NCBI RefSeq assembly: GCF_000313565.1
Contig: NZ_HE578926.1
Location: 1-55,151, forward strand
Direction of reading: 5' to 3'
From: Dielma fastidiosa
GTDB taxonomy: Bacteria; Bacillota_I; Bacilli_A; Erysipelotrichales; Erysipelotrichaceae
DNA: 55,151 nt
Part shown: positions 42,474 through 51,316 of the stretch, piece by piece
How the letters are laid out: each line of letters opens with the position of its first letter
Position numbering within the stretch: the stretch's first letter is position 1
Position numbers and translations under genes: made by a program
Notes under the pieces: generated by a model
Told to the model about the DNA's origin: nothing
Databases searched by the model: none
Seen by the model: only the letters and a program-made list of their open reading frames with translations

Positions 42474-43718
42474 TTATAAGAAGCTGACTGGAAAAATAAT
42501 ATGATCCGCCTTTGGATTAAAATTAGTCAGCTCATCATCCAGCAACATTGAACAGCGTTTAATCTTCGTGAACCCATAGCGGCTGCGTATCGCATCCACG
42601 GTTTCATCAAGTACACGCTGTTTTATTTTGCCATGATCTGTAAAAAAAGAGAGCTGTTCCACCGCTGCTGGCTTCTGCAGATCACTCATCGTCAAAGAAA
42701 TACTTCTAAGCGGTAAAATAAAGCTGTAATGCTCACGGGTAAGCTGCATCGCCATGGCTAAAATCTCATCGGCAAGACACGTCGGTTCAGCAAGCTTGCG
42801 CTGACGGCTCAAACCATGCAGCTCATTATCCCGCAGACCAATCGTAACCACCTGACCTTCTACCCCCATATCACGTAGTCTTGAAGCCACCGATTCGGCA
42901 AGTACCCGAAATACCAATTCGACATCCTTTAGACTGCGCATGTCCCGAATCGAGGTGATGCCATTGCCTACCGATTTAGCTTCATCCTGATAACCGGTAA
43001 AAGCCACGCTTTTATCATCGATGCCGTTGGCAAATTCATGAATCATCACCCCAACCTTCCCCATCCGGCTCTCTATCAGATCGGCTCGAAATACTGCCAG
43101 ATCACCAATTGTTTTAATGCCAAATTCATTCAGCTTCCGCTTTGTTGCCCGGCCGATATAAATCAGTTCCTCCACCGGCAGCGGCCAGACCAGCTGCTGA
43201 TAGTTTTCCTCATCAATTACAACCAAACCATCCGGTTTTATCATATCAGAACCCAGCTTTGCGAAAACCTTATTAAAACTGACACCCACAGAAATCGTTA
43301 AACCCAGCTGTTCATAAACCTTTTTCTTGATTTCCCGCGCAATCGCTTCACCGCTGCCATAAATCTTTGAGGATGCGCTGACATCAATCCACGCTTCATC
43401 AAGACCAAAGCTTTCCACCCGATCTGTATATTCCCGATAGATGTCCTTCACCTTTTCACTATAATAAAGATAATCATCATAATTAGGCGGAATAACCACT
43501 AGCTGCGGACATTTCGCATAGGCCTCACGAAGTGATTCACCCGTTTTGATATGGTATTCCTTTGCCAGATCATTCTTCGCCAGAATAATGCCGTGACGGG
43601 TTGTCTCATGACCGCCAACAGCCATCGGCACCTTACGCAGTTCCGGTACCTTCATTTCTTCAATCTGCGCGTAACAATGATTAATATCACAATGCAGAAC
43701 GACTCGTCTGTTATCCAC
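42474..43718 (-). CDS. dinB: Y-family DNA polymerase (DinB/Pol IV-like)
   Basis: The 414-aa protein has Y-family motifs: VLHCDINHCYAQIEEM with the first metal Asp, SFGLDEAWIDVS with the Asp-Glu pair, the KKKVYEQLGLTISVGVSFNKVFAKLGSD region and a little-finger domain (about 240-360). It carries out error-prone translesion synthesis. The start is GTG at 43718, 8 bases after GAGG. It is divergent from a LexA-like regulator. Confidence 0.92.
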   Translation of the reverse strand: MDNRRVVLHCDINHCYAQIEEMKVPELRKVPMAVGGHETTRHGIILAKNDLAKEYHIKTGESLREAYAKCPQLVVIPPNYDDYLYYSEKVKDIYREYTDRVESFGLDEAWIDVSASSKIYGSGEAIAREIKKKVYEQLGLTISVGVSFNKVFAKLGSDMIKPDGLVVIDEENYQQLVWPLPVEELIYIGRATKRKLNEFGIKTIGDLAVFRADLIESRMGKVGVMIHEFANGIDDKSVAFTGYQDEAKSVGNGITSIRDMRSLKDVELVFRVLAESVASRLRDMGVEGQVVTIGLRDNELHGLSRQRKLAEPTCLADEILAMAMQLTREHYSFILPLRSISLTMSDLQKPAAVEQLSFFTDHGKIKQRVLDETVDAIRSRYGFTKIKRCSMLLDDELTNFNPKADHIIFPVSFL

Positions 43719-43739
43719 AGTATCACCTCATCTGCACTT

Positions 43740-43768
43740 ATTATAGTCTCAAAAGTCTCATTTTTCAA
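43740..43768 (-). promoter_or_regulatory. dinB promoter with GAGAC operator boxes
   Basis: TTGAAA (43768-43763), a 17-bp spacer and TATAAT (43745-43740). The spacer contains GAGAC twice, and ATGAGAC at 43774-43780 forms an inverted repeat with GTCTCAT at 43755-43761. A repressor bound here would block the promoter. Confidence 0.7.
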
Positions 43769-43818
43769 TAATTATGAGACGATATCCAGCTATTTCCAGA
43801 ATTATGAGTGTTTAATAC

Positions 43819-43847
43819 TTGTAAATAGTGATACTTTTTGATACGAT
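43819..43847 (+). promoter_or_regulatory. Promoter of the S24 regulator gene
   Basis: TTGTAA (43819-43824), a 17-bp spacer and TACGAT (43842-43847). ATTATGAGTG, a partial operator box, lies just upstream at 43801. Confidence 0.55.
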
Positions 43848-43867
43848 ATGAATACAGGAGGAACAGT

Positions 43868-44461
43868 ATGAAAGCGGAAATACTCAGACAAAGAAAAGAA
43901 CAGCTGGGATTGACTGTCGAAGACCTGATGCGGGAGGTTGGTGTATCCAGAGCCACGCTGTTTCGCTGGATGGCAGGCACAACAACACGGATTCCCGCCA
44001 GTAAGCTGGAAAAACTGGCAGCTGTCTTACAAACCAGCGTTGATCATCTGAGAGGTATGGATGAAACAAGCATCATGAAACCTATTCTCGGTACCGTCAA
44101 GGCAGGCTATGACTTATTTGCGGAAGAAAATATCCTCGGATATGAAGAGGTCAGTGAAAAAGAAAGTCAGCTGGGTGATTATTATCTAAGGGTTCAGGGT
44201 GATTCAATGACCGGCTCAAGAATCTATGATAATGATTTATTGTATATTAAAGCCTGTGATTATGTGGAAAGCGGTCAGATTGCCATCGTAATCATCGCTC
44301 ATCAGGAAGTTACGGTGAAGAAAGTCATTTGGAAGCAGGATATGATGATTCTTGAAGCTACCAATCCAAATTACGAAAACCGTTATTATACAAAGGAAGA
44401 AGTCAATGAGCTGCCGGTACAGATTATCGGCCGGGTCATTTTCAATAAAATCAGCTTTTAG
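43868..44461 (+). CDS. LexA/CI-like self-cleaving repressor
   Basis: The 197-aa protein has an XRE helix-turn-helix (1-66) and an S24 peptidase domain with Ser113 in RVQGDSMTG, Lys151 in EVTVKK and a likely cleavage bond Ala79-Gly80 (GTVKAGYD). On DNA damage, RecA would trigger cleavage and derepress dinB. It is divergent from dinB and shares its control region. AGGAGG lies 6 bases before the ATG at 43868. Confidence 0.87.
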   Translation: MKAEILRQRKEQLGLTVEDLMREVGVSRATLFRWMAGTTTRIPASKLEKLAAVLQTSVDHLRGMDETSIMKPILGTVKAGYDLFAEENILGYEEVSEKESQLGDYYLRVQGDSMTGSRIYDNDLLYIKACDYVESGQIAIVIIAHQEVTVKKVIWKQDMMILEATNPNYENRYYTKEEVNELPVQIIGRVIFNKISF

Positions 44462-44464
44462 AAA

Positions 44465-44503
44465 AAGTCAGCATGTACCTAACATACATCCTGACTTATT
44501 TTT
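44465..44503. terminator. Terminator between S24 regulator and ttcA-like gene
   Basis: AAGTCAG and CTGACTT with an inner ATGTA/TACAT stem, followed by TTATTTTT on the plus strand. Confidence 0.75.
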
Positions 44504-44505
44504 AC

Positions 44506-45363
44506 TTATTCCAGCGGTTCCTTAGCCGCTTTTTTTCCTTTTTCATCATAATCGTCCAAAAAATTATAACTCATCTTATCATCATGATAGCCGATAATCG
44601 TTTGGAGATTCACATTATGCACACTCTTAAAAATATTATATTCAATATAAGGATTCACCGTTCGGAAATGACTGATCAGCTTCTTCATTTCCTGGCGTTT
44701 GGAATTCTCGCCATTCGTGCGCTCACTTTCTTCCGTAAACCGGCATGCGCATTGAATAAACTGCAGTTCATTATGCGCGCACCATGCCTTAATATCACTT
44801 TCTCTGACTAAGTAAAGCGGCCGGATCAATTCCATGCCCGCAAAGTTATCACTGTGCAGCTTCGGCATCATCGTCTGAATCTGGGCGCCATACAGCATCC
44901 CCATCAAAATCGTTTCAATTACATCATCATAGTGATGGCCCAAGGCAATCTTATTACAGCCCAGTGACTGCGCATAGGCATAAAGATGTCCCCGCCGCAT
45001 TCTGGCACATAAGTAACAGGGTGACTGACCTTGTGTTACTACATAATCAAAGATTTCCGCTTTAAAAATCTGAATCGGAATATTCAAAAACTCAGCATTC
45101 TCTCTGATTTGCTTCAGATTAGCCTCATTATAACCCGGATCCATGACAATATATTCCGCAGTAAACGGTATCTGACTGTGACGAATCAATTCCTGAATAC
45201 ATTTAGCCAGCAGCATACTGTCCTTACCGCCAGAAATACACACAGCGATTTTATCATTAGCTTTAATTAGCTCATAATCTTTAATGCCTTTAATAAACCT
45301 TGACCAGATACCTTTCCGATAGGTTTTAATAATACTTCTTTCTGCTTCCTGACAACTTCTCAT
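44506..45363 (-). CDS. TtcA-like tRNA 2-thiolation ATPase
   Basis: The 285-aa protein has the PP-loop SGGKDSMLLAKCI, the CxxC pair CYLCARMRR and GHHYDDVIET, as in TtcA-type enzymes that carry a 4Fe-4S cluster and thiolate cytidine or uridine in tRNA. TilS was considered, but the cysteine pattern fits TtcA. The start at 45363 has GAGAGG 7 bases upstream. Confidence 0.83.
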   Translation of the reverse strand: MRSCQEAERSIIKTYRKGIWSRFIKGIKDYELIKANDKIAVCISGGKDSMLLAKCIQELIRHSQIPFTAEYIVMDPGYNEANLKQIRENAEFLNIPIQIFKAEIFDYVVTQGQSPCYLCARMRRGHLYAYAQSLGCNKIALGHHYDDVIETILMGMLYGAQIQTMMPKLHSDNFAGMELIRPLYLVRESDIKAWCAHNELQFIQCACRFTEESERTNGENSKRQEMKKLISHFRTVNPYIEYNIFKSVHNVNLQTIIGYHDDKMSYNFLDDYDEKGKKAAKEPLE

Positions 45364-45416
45364 ACACTTACCTCTCAACTTATTAAGTCTACATAATTCA
45401 TGAGCGGTTGTCAATT

Positions 45417-46334
45417 TTAAAGTGATGCGAGCCTTTCTTCTATTTTACCCTTCAAGGCATCGGCAGCCTGCTGATTGGCTAATTGCTGACGATATAGCTG
45501 CTGCAGCAAAGCATCCACCTCATCAATTGATGTATCAACGACATCCTGCATGCGGCTCACTTGATTCTGTACATGCCAATCCATAAACAGATTATCAAAG
45601 AGATAATCACCAATTACTGAAAAAGAGTCCATCTCTAAATCAGAGGCTGATGCCAGTTTAACATCGTTTAATTCCTTATTAAAATGACGGATATCACTTT
45701 CCAGCGACTGCAGACTTGCCTGTGCTTCACTGATTCGTTCATGCTTAATTGCTGTCGCGATCATCCCGCCGCCAACCATGTCATAGATTCCCCAGCCAGC
45801 TGCCGAGGAAAGCTTTTCACGGGCATCCTTAAGACGGCTCAGCACAAGATCACCGGCATCCATCGCCTCATTGATCTCCCGCTGACGCAGAGTAATATCC
45901 TCAAGCTCACGTTCCATCGAGTGAATGGCTGGATCATCAATTAAGCTCTTTTTCAGATTCAGCAGTTCATTATATTCGGCCTCCGCCTTTTCCAGCTCAC
46001 GCAGCTTTTGGTTCAGTGCATCTAATTGAAACTGCAGCACACTGATTTCATTTTCCTGCTTCTTCACTGCTCTTAATGCCGCCAAGGCTTCCTCTTCTTC
46101 TTTTTCAAGCCGCTCCTCTTTACGCTGCGTCAAGGTTGCGAACAAATTTGCCATCGACAAAGAGTTCAGCTTCGCAACATCCCGATCTTCTTTCTCAAGC
46201 TGATCACACAGCATCTCATAAACCCGATGCGCTTCATCCAATTTCAGCACTAATTCATTTCTTTCTTCGCACAACCGCTGATAATGCTCCATGCGAAACT
46301 TCGCATCCGCTAACTTTTCATTTATTTCCAACAT
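45417..46334 (-). CDS. Coiled-coil protein of unknown function
   Basis: The protein of 305 aa is almost all heptad-rich helix (about 1-170), then a glycine-containing break (AAGWGIYDMVGGGMIATAI) and a second helical region. The break resembles a short membrane-associating or hinge segment. No family is recognised, and no signal peptide is present. The ATG at 46334 has AAGGGG upstream. It precedes ttcA, and the two genes are 53 bp apart. Confidence 0.65.
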   Translation of the reverse strand: MLEINEKLADAKFRMEHYQRLCEERNELVLKLDEAHRVYEMLCDQLEKEDRDVAKLNSLSMANLFATLTQRKEERLEKEEEEALAALRAVKKQENEISVLQFQLDALNQKLRELEKAEAEYNELLNLKKSLIDDPAIHSMERELEDITLRQREINEAMDAGDLVLSRLKDAREKLSSAAGWGIYDMVGGGMIATAIKHERISEAQASLQSLESDIRHFNKELNDVKLASASDLEMDSFSVIGDYLFDNLFMDWHVQNQVSRMQDVVDTSIDEVDALLQQLYRQQLANQQAADALKGKIEERLASL

Positions 46335-46502
46335 CGTCATACACCCCTTTTTATGATATCTTTTAGACTTAAAACTGCATTTTAAGCCAACCAAGGCAAG
46401 CATCTTCAGCCTAGCTGACGACCTCTTTGATTGGTATAATCATACCATGTCATTCATTATTTTTGAATTACAATAATGTAAGGCAGTCTTCACAATCAAA
46501 AG

Positions 46503-46523
46503 AAAAAACGGCCGCAGCCGTTT
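46503..46523 (-). terminator. Terminator of the DUF4097 envelope operon
   Basis: AAACGGC and GCCGTTT pair around CGCA, at the stop codon, with TTTTTT on the minus strand. Confidence 0.8.
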
Positions 46524-47469
46524 AATCAGTATCAATATTCGCAGTTCCAAACTCAATGCCGACTGTCATCGACACAGAACCGCTGTTAACCGAGGACGCT
46601 TTCTCAAAATGATCCTTATTGAGGTAAATATCCGCCATATCAGGATTAAAATCAAAACGGAAATCCTGCACGTCCTGATTCAGCTTAAGATCAATGTCTC
46701 CATAGCTGCTGTACAGACTGCCCGTTTTAAGAATCTCACCCCGATAATCTAACGAACCGAAATGATTCGTATAATCAAAAGATTCACCCACAGCTTTACG
46801 AAGATCCACTTCACTGTATTCACCATTAAAGATAAAATCCTTAAGCTGAATATTTTCAGCTGTCAATGTAGTAAATGAGCTGTTGCTTGTCATTTTATCG
46901 GCCATCAGCCCCTCTATATCAAGCGTCGTATAATCAAAATCAAAGCTGCCGCTGCCTAATGTAATATTACGCATTGTACCATCAGAAAAAGAATAATTTA
47001 GCTTATAGTCCTGCCATGCACAATCCTTTAGCTTAAAATCAGCATAACTTAGATTCAGCTGTATCTTGTCACCATTCAGATCACTCGCTTCTAAATCACC
47101 AAATTCAGTAAAAATCATTAGCTCCTTAAACTGACTGTCAGCCGGATATGTTATTTCTATTTTATTACTCTTATTCGCATTCCAATTCACCGTATTAGGC
47201 ATTGTATCAATCACAGACACATGCAAGGTATCCTCTTTGACACTGAATTCCGGTTTCCATTTAGCACCATAAAATTCTGTATGAATTTCAAAGGTTTTGC
47301 CGCTTTTCAGTATTACATCACTGAAGCCGCTGTCGATATCAATATTTGTAAAATCATCCAGCAACTCCATTTTTTCAATTTTTTCATAATTGTAATTGGT
47401 TCTTGCCGGTGGGACAATACGTGAACAGCCGCTCAGCAGCAAAACCAACACAAGTCCTAACTTTTTCAT
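46522..47469 (-). CDS. DUF4097-like lipoprotein
   Basis: The 315-aa protein has a lipobox (VLLLSGC) and a repetitive beta-strand body, in which short strands with D/S/N turns (DIDSGFSDVILKSG, SYADFKLKDC, FDYTTLDIEG) suggest a right-handed beta-helix like those of DUF4097 proteins. It is probably anchored on the outer face of the membrane. It ends the operon, and AGGAG is 5 bases before the ATG. Function is unknown; the family is often linked to envelope stress. Confidence 0.75.
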   Translation of the reverse strand: MKKLGLVLVLLLSGCSRIVPPARTNYNYEKIEKMELLDDFTNIDIDSGFSDVILKSGKTFEIHTEFYGAKWKPEFSVKEDTLHVSVIDTMPNTVNWNANKSNKIEITYPADSQFKELMIFTEFGDLEASDLNGDKIQLNLSYADFKLKDCAWQDYKLNYSFSDGTMRNITLGSGSFDFDYTTLDIEGLMADKMTSNSSFTTLTAENIQLKDFIFNGEYSEVDLRKAVGESFDYTNHFGSLDYRGEILKTGSLYSSYGDIDLKLNQDVQDFRFDFNPDMADIYLNKDHFEKASSVNSGSVSMTVGIEFGTANIDTD

Positions 47470-47477
47470 ATTCACTC

Positions 47478-48779
47478 CTATTCCTGCAGTGCAATCTCAA
47501 CACATCGATCGATTCCCTGCATCAGATCCTTATAGTTAACCTCAACATCGATATCCGGATAAAGTGAATCCAATTCATATCCTGGTACCATTTCAAAATA
47601 TTCCTGACAATAAATAACAAAATAAGGAAAGTAATTCAAATAAAATTGATCAGTCTCCCCATAACCATTTACATTCCCGCCGGTTGGTGTACCAATCAAA
47701 ACAGAATCATAATTATATTTCAGCTGTACCGCATTCATGATGCCGCTGGAGTATGTCTGTTCAGCAATTAAAGTAATAAGCTTCAAATCATTATCCTGAC
47801 AATAACGATTAATCATCATCAGCAATGGTTCTATCACCAGTGAATTACCGCCGGTATTATAACGTAGATCAAGAATCAGCTTCTTGCAGTGCTGCTCATT
47901 CATCGTCTTTTCCACATCGGAAGCAAACTGGCTCATGGAGTAATTTGATATTTCTTCACATGAATTATATTGAACATAATATGTCTGATCCGCCAGCATG
48001 AAGCCTGTGTAGAACTTAGGCTGCCGGTAAGTTGCCGTCTTTGGCAGCTGAACTGTCTCCAGCCGGCCGACAAGCAAGGGGCCAGTTTCCGAATGCAAGG
48101 TGATCTCACTGATTTCATCATCCTTTTTTACAGTCAGCGTCAATGCCTTGTTATCTTCAAGGATTCCCATGTTTACTAAGGCATCCGCATTAACCAACAG
48201 TGAAGGCATCTGTTCATTAAGCCATGATTCATTTTCATAGCTGATAAGTTCTTTTGCCTTCGCTTTGACATCGGCCATTTCTACACCGTTAAGCGCTACA
48301 ATCTCAGCACCCAAATAATCGGCATATTCACCATCAATCCCGTTCAATATCCAGCCGTCATGATAATAATGCAGTGAATAAGGCAACATTTGAAACGGGA
48401 ATGTCCCGGTATAATTCAAATTAAGCGTCGTATGCGCTACCCCGATTGAAGCGATTATCCGCCGCAGTTCAAAATAGTAATCAACCTCACTTAAATCATT
48501 CAGCTTATCGGCAGCTGCCTGCTGCAAAGCGTAAAACTCTTTTTTAGAAATACAGTCATACAGCCCATATTGCCGGCCTTCCAGCTGTTTGCACATAAAT
48601 GTCAGGTCATAAAACATCTTTTTCGCAAGATCCGTATAATCATCACGCATCTTCACTTCATAAACTTCATCGTCTTCCTGTTCTTTTACCTCTGCCTCTT
48701 TCTGAAACGGAATCACGGCACATGCAGAAAGCATCGTCAATGTCAGAACGGCCGCAGCAACCTTAATGAAGCCATCCAT
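47478..48779 (-). CDS. Lipoprotein of the S41 (C-terminal processing) peptidase family
   Basis: The 433-aa protein has a lipobox (TLTMLSAC) and an S41 fold: KLILDLRYNTGGNSLVIEPLL and QTYSSGIMNAVQLKYNYDSVLIGTPTGG, with Ser in YSSG the likely nucleophile. The PDZ domain usual in CtpA is not obvious. It is placed between two DUF4097-type genes, so it may process or regulate them on the cell surface. The start at 48779 lies 2 bases after the upstream stop. Confidence 0.78.
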   Translation of the reverse strand: MDGFIKVAAAVLTLTMLSACAVIPFQKEAEVKEQEDDEVYEVKMRDDYTDLAKKMFYDLTFMCKQLEGRQYGLYDCISKKEFYALQQAAADKLNDLSEVDYYFELRRIIASIGVAHTTLNLNYTGTFPFQMLPYSLHYYHDGWILNGIDGEYADYLGAEIVALNGVEMADVKAKAKELISYENESWLNEQMPSLLVNADALVNMGILEDNKALTLTVKKDDEISEITLHSETGPLLVGRLETVQLPKTATYRQPKFYTGFMLADQTYYVQYNSCEEISNYSMSQFASDVEKTMNEQHCKKLILDLRYNTGGNSLVIEPLLMMINRYCQDNDLKLITLIAEQTYSSGIMNAVQLKYNYDSVLIGTPTGGNVNGYGETDQFYLNYFPYFVIYCQEYFEMVPGYELDSLYPDIDVEVNYKDLMQGIDRCVEIALQE

Positions 48780-48780
48780 A

Positions 48781-49641
48781 TCAGTCACCGAAGCTTACGT
48801 TAATCATACCGGTATCATTAGTGACTGTCAGATGATGCTTAGCGGAATTGTTATGATTAGAAATTTCACCTGTATTAATTTTCATGCTTTCGCCGTCGAT
48901 CATAACCATCCCCATGTCGTGGTGAATGACATAATCATAAGCGTCATGATGATCATCAAACTCCAGATCAATAGCACCGACACTACCTTCAATAATTGTA
49001 TCATTGCGGAAATCTCCTTCCAATGCGATTGCGCCTACCTCAGACTTAATCGTTGTTTTATCACTGTCTACATCAATCAGCTTGATAGCACCAGCCTCAG
49101 AATTAATATTAATCTCTTTAAAATCAAGATCCTTGACACTGATGGCACCTGCCTGACTATCCACCTTAAACAGATCCAATAGATCATCATCCTTAACTTT
49201 AATCAAAATGCGCTGATCATAAGAAGCGTTGCAATGGGTATCAGCTACATTGATTGTATACATACCATCTTTATTGCTGATTGTTAAGTCATCTTCATTA
49301 ATATTTAAAAATTCAATTTTATTTTCATCACCTTCAATAGCTGTAATGCTGCTGCAGGCAGTGACAATGTCAAAGCCTTTTATGCTGCTGGGTGTCTCAT
49401 GATGTGTCATATGATCAGATTGATGATTCATATCTTCATCATAATAATGATCATAATCGTCATAATCATCATAATCATCAAACCAATGCATATCATGCAT
49501 ATTCATTCCCATATGATTATTGTATCGGATCTGATTTGGCCGAGCGCCTAACGCATAACCAATACCGCAGCAGACAGTACCTACGGCAAAGACACAGCCG
49601 GATACACATAAAATTGTTTTCAGTGTTTTATTCATCGACAT
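48781..49641 (-). CDS. Membrane-anchored DUF4097 protein with Asp/Tyr/His-rich linker
   Basis: The 286-aa protein has one N-terminal membrane helix (about 7-30), a linker (about 40-78) with DDYDDYDDYDHYYDED and several His and Met residues, and a beta-helical DUF4097 domain with parallel short strands (EININSEAGAIKLIDVDS, KTTIKSEVGAIALEG). The linker could bind metal ions. It overlaps the DUF1700 gene upstream by 14 bp. Function is unknown. Confidence 0.77.
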   Translation of the reverse strand: MSMNKTLKTILCVSGCVFAVGTVCCGIGYALGARPNQIRYNNHMGMNMHDMHWFDDYDDYDDYDHYYDEDMNHQSDHMTHHETPSSIKGFDIVTACSSITAIEGDENKIEFLNINEDDLTISNKDGMYTINVADTHCNASYDQRILIKVKDDDLLDLFKVDSQAGAISVKDLDFKEININSEAGAIKLIDVDSDKTTIKSEVGAIALEGDFRNDTIIEGSVGAIDLEFDDHHDAYDYVIHHDMGMVMIDGESMKINTGEISNHNNSAKHHLTVTNDTGMINVSFGD

Positions 49642-50257
49642 GCTCTTTATCCCCTTTCAAACGGTTATATAGATTTGCAAAACCATTAATTACGATTGGT
49701 TTTAATTTAATAAATAAGTAAATCGCAGCCGTAGCAATCAGTACGACACCGCTGATACCAATCAAGCCAAGACCAATTGACATAAGTCCTGATGCTAAAG
49801 AAACCGTCAGCATTTTAAACCCTGCATATACCAAACTGCATACAGCAATGAAGCCTGCCAACAGCACGCAGCCTAAAGCAAACAGCAGACAAACACCAAC
49901 AACCACGGCCACAAAGATCAGTACCGCGAGTACAAGCACCAACGGCAAGCCGACCGGTAATGCCGCAATGCCAAGAAGGATCAGCGCTAATGTTTTCCAG
50001 CCATTATTGCTTTTTGGTTTCTCACGGTATACCGTTGTTGTATCTTCAGGAAGGCAATGCTGATTGATTGCATATTCAGCACGAATCTGAGCCGCGAACT
50101 TAGCCGGTGAACCTAAATCTCTAGCTACTTCCTCAGCATTTTCCTCGCCTGCCTCATCAAATAATTCACTTACATAATCAACAGCACTCTCAACTTCATC
50201 AATAGGAAGATTGCGCAGCCGGTTTTTTAAATGGTAAATATATTCTTTCTTAGTCAT
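49628..50257 (-). CDS. DUF1700 membrane protein
   Basis: The 209-aa protein starts with a DUF1700 region (YIYHLKNRLRNLPIDEVESAVDYVSELFDEAGEE) followed by LGSPAKFAAQIRAEY, and then four hydrophobic helices. Family members are coupled with PadR regulators and DUF4097 proteins. The ATG at 50257 is 7 bases after GGGGG, overlapping the PadR gene by 8 bp. Confidence 0.85.
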   Translation of the reverse strand: MTKKEYIYHLKNRLRNLPIDEVESAVDYVSELFDEAGEENAEEVARDLGSPAKFAAQIRAEYAINQHCLPEDTTTVYREKPKSNNGWKTLALILLGIAALPVGLPLVLVLAVLIFVAVVVGVCLLFALGCVLLAGFIAVCSLVYAGFKMLTVSLASGLMSIGLGLIGISGVVLIATAAIYLFIKLKPIVINGFANLYNRLKGDKEHVDE

Positions 50258-50570
50258 TTTCATTACCCCCTTTTAGGATAGAATCCACATTCTTGCTGAA
50301 CAAGTCCCATTCCGCAAGATAATACTGGCACTTTACTCTTCCTGAATCTGTTAAACGATAATATCTTCGGTTTCTGCCTTGATATTCTTGATCATATGTT
50401 TCCAGATACCCCTCCTTCATCAATCTGCGAAGTACAGGATATAATGTTGATTCTGAAACATTCATTACTTTTTTTGCTTCCTGTGTCAGCTTATAACCAT
50501 ATGCATCTTCTTTCTGCAATATAGCCAGCACACAGGCATCCAGCAAAGCCGAGCCTAGTTGAAATACCAT
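50250..50570 (-). CDS. PadR-family transcriptional regulator
   Basis: The 106-aa protein matches the winged-helix PadR family (DACVLAILQKEDAYGYKLTQEAKKVMNVSESTLYPVLRRLMKEGYL) with a short dimerisation helix. It heads the envelope operon and probably represses it, releasing on a membrane-active signal. AAGGAGG is 8 bases before the ATG, and the promoter carries a 14-bp inverted repeat. Confidence 0.92.
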   Translation of the reverse strand: MVFQLGSALLDACVLAILQKEDAYGYKLTQEAKKVMNVSESTLYPVLRRLMKEGYLETYDQEYQGRNRRYYRLTDSGRVKCQYYLAEWDLFSKNVDSILKGGNEND

Positions 50571-50583
50571 ATCATCGACCTCC

Positions 50584-50633
50584 TTAACAATATTATACAG
50601 CGTATAGTATAGATGTCAATATAATATTGTTAA
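50584..50633 (-). promoter_or_regulatory. Promoter and 14-bp inverted-repeat operator of the PadR operon
   Basis: TTAACAATATTATA (50584-50597) and TATAATATTGTTAA (50620-50633) are perfect inverted copies, 22 bp apart. The promoter TTGACA (50619-50614), 16 bp, TATAAT (50597-50592) is embedded between and inside them. A dimer or tetramer of PadR is the obvious binder. Confidence 0.82.
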
Positions 50634-50717
50634 TTTTTCAATACTATATGAAAGTAATGATAATTGCCTGGGAAATAAATTAAATCATATTCCTACTAAT
50701 GTTCATCAATGCAAGAA

Positions 50718-50746
50718 AAAAGACTGCCAGCGGTATGTCAGCAGTC
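50718..50746 (-). terminator. Terminator of the XRE-ImmA-PIN module (hairpin copy 1)
   Basis: GACTGCC and its partner GCAGTC form the stem of a hairpin followed by a T run on the minus strand. The 29-bp core is repeated with one mismatch at 52514-52542. Confidence 0.8.
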
Positions 50747-50779
50747 TATTGATCAGTTAATAAATATCATTTAATTGTG

Positions 50780-51316
50780 CTATGACTGTTTTAATTTTAA
50801 ATATTCAGTAAATGTTGCCGCTCCTAACTTTCTTCGTTTTGAGAGCATTTTAGCCCAGATAGCATTCGCTTCAAATTCTGTAATAATTAAGCGATTATAG
50901 GCATCTATAAGAATATCACTTGTTGTAGTATGCTTTAGATGGTATTCAGATATATAATCTGCGATATCTGCTAAATTATTACTAGCAACAATTCCATCGT
51001 ATTTTTTTGCTAAAGAAATTGCAGCTGCTTCACCTTTACCGATAATTTTATGCCCGCCTTTTGGTGCTTCTGTTAATTCATAATAGGTTGCATATTCCTC
51101 AGAACCAACGATTATATCTTGTAATGAAACGAGCTGCAGTTCAATTAATATTTTAATCCGATCTCTTAATTGAGGAACACTCGGTTTAGAAAGCTCAATA
51201 TATACGGGTTTAGGTATAACGACTTTTCCCGGATAGAGTCTTGGTAATAAGCTTTCGTTATGTACCCAAAGAAAAGCACTAAGGCAATCAGTATCAAAGA
51301 AAAGCAAATCAGTCAA
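50780..51316 (-). CDS. PIN-domain nuclease-like toxin
   Basis: The protein of 178 aa has PIN features: FFDTDCLSAFLW with the first acidic residue, GKGEAAAISLA with the central Glu, and NNLADIADYI. It is probably an RNase. The start is TTG at 51316, after GGAGGGAGGGG, overlapping the metallopeptidase stop by 8 bp. With XRE and ImmA genes upstream it forms a three-gene toxin-antitoxin-like module. Confidence 0.75.
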   Translation of the reverse strand: MTDLLFFDTDCLSAFLWVHNESLLPRLYPGKVVIPKPVYIELSKPSVPQLRDRIKILIELQLVSLQDIIVGSEEYATYYELTEAPKGGHKIIGKGEAAAISLAKKYDGIVASNNLADIADYISEYHLKHTTTSDILIDAYNRLIITEFEANAIWAKMLSKRRKLGAATFTEYLKLKQS

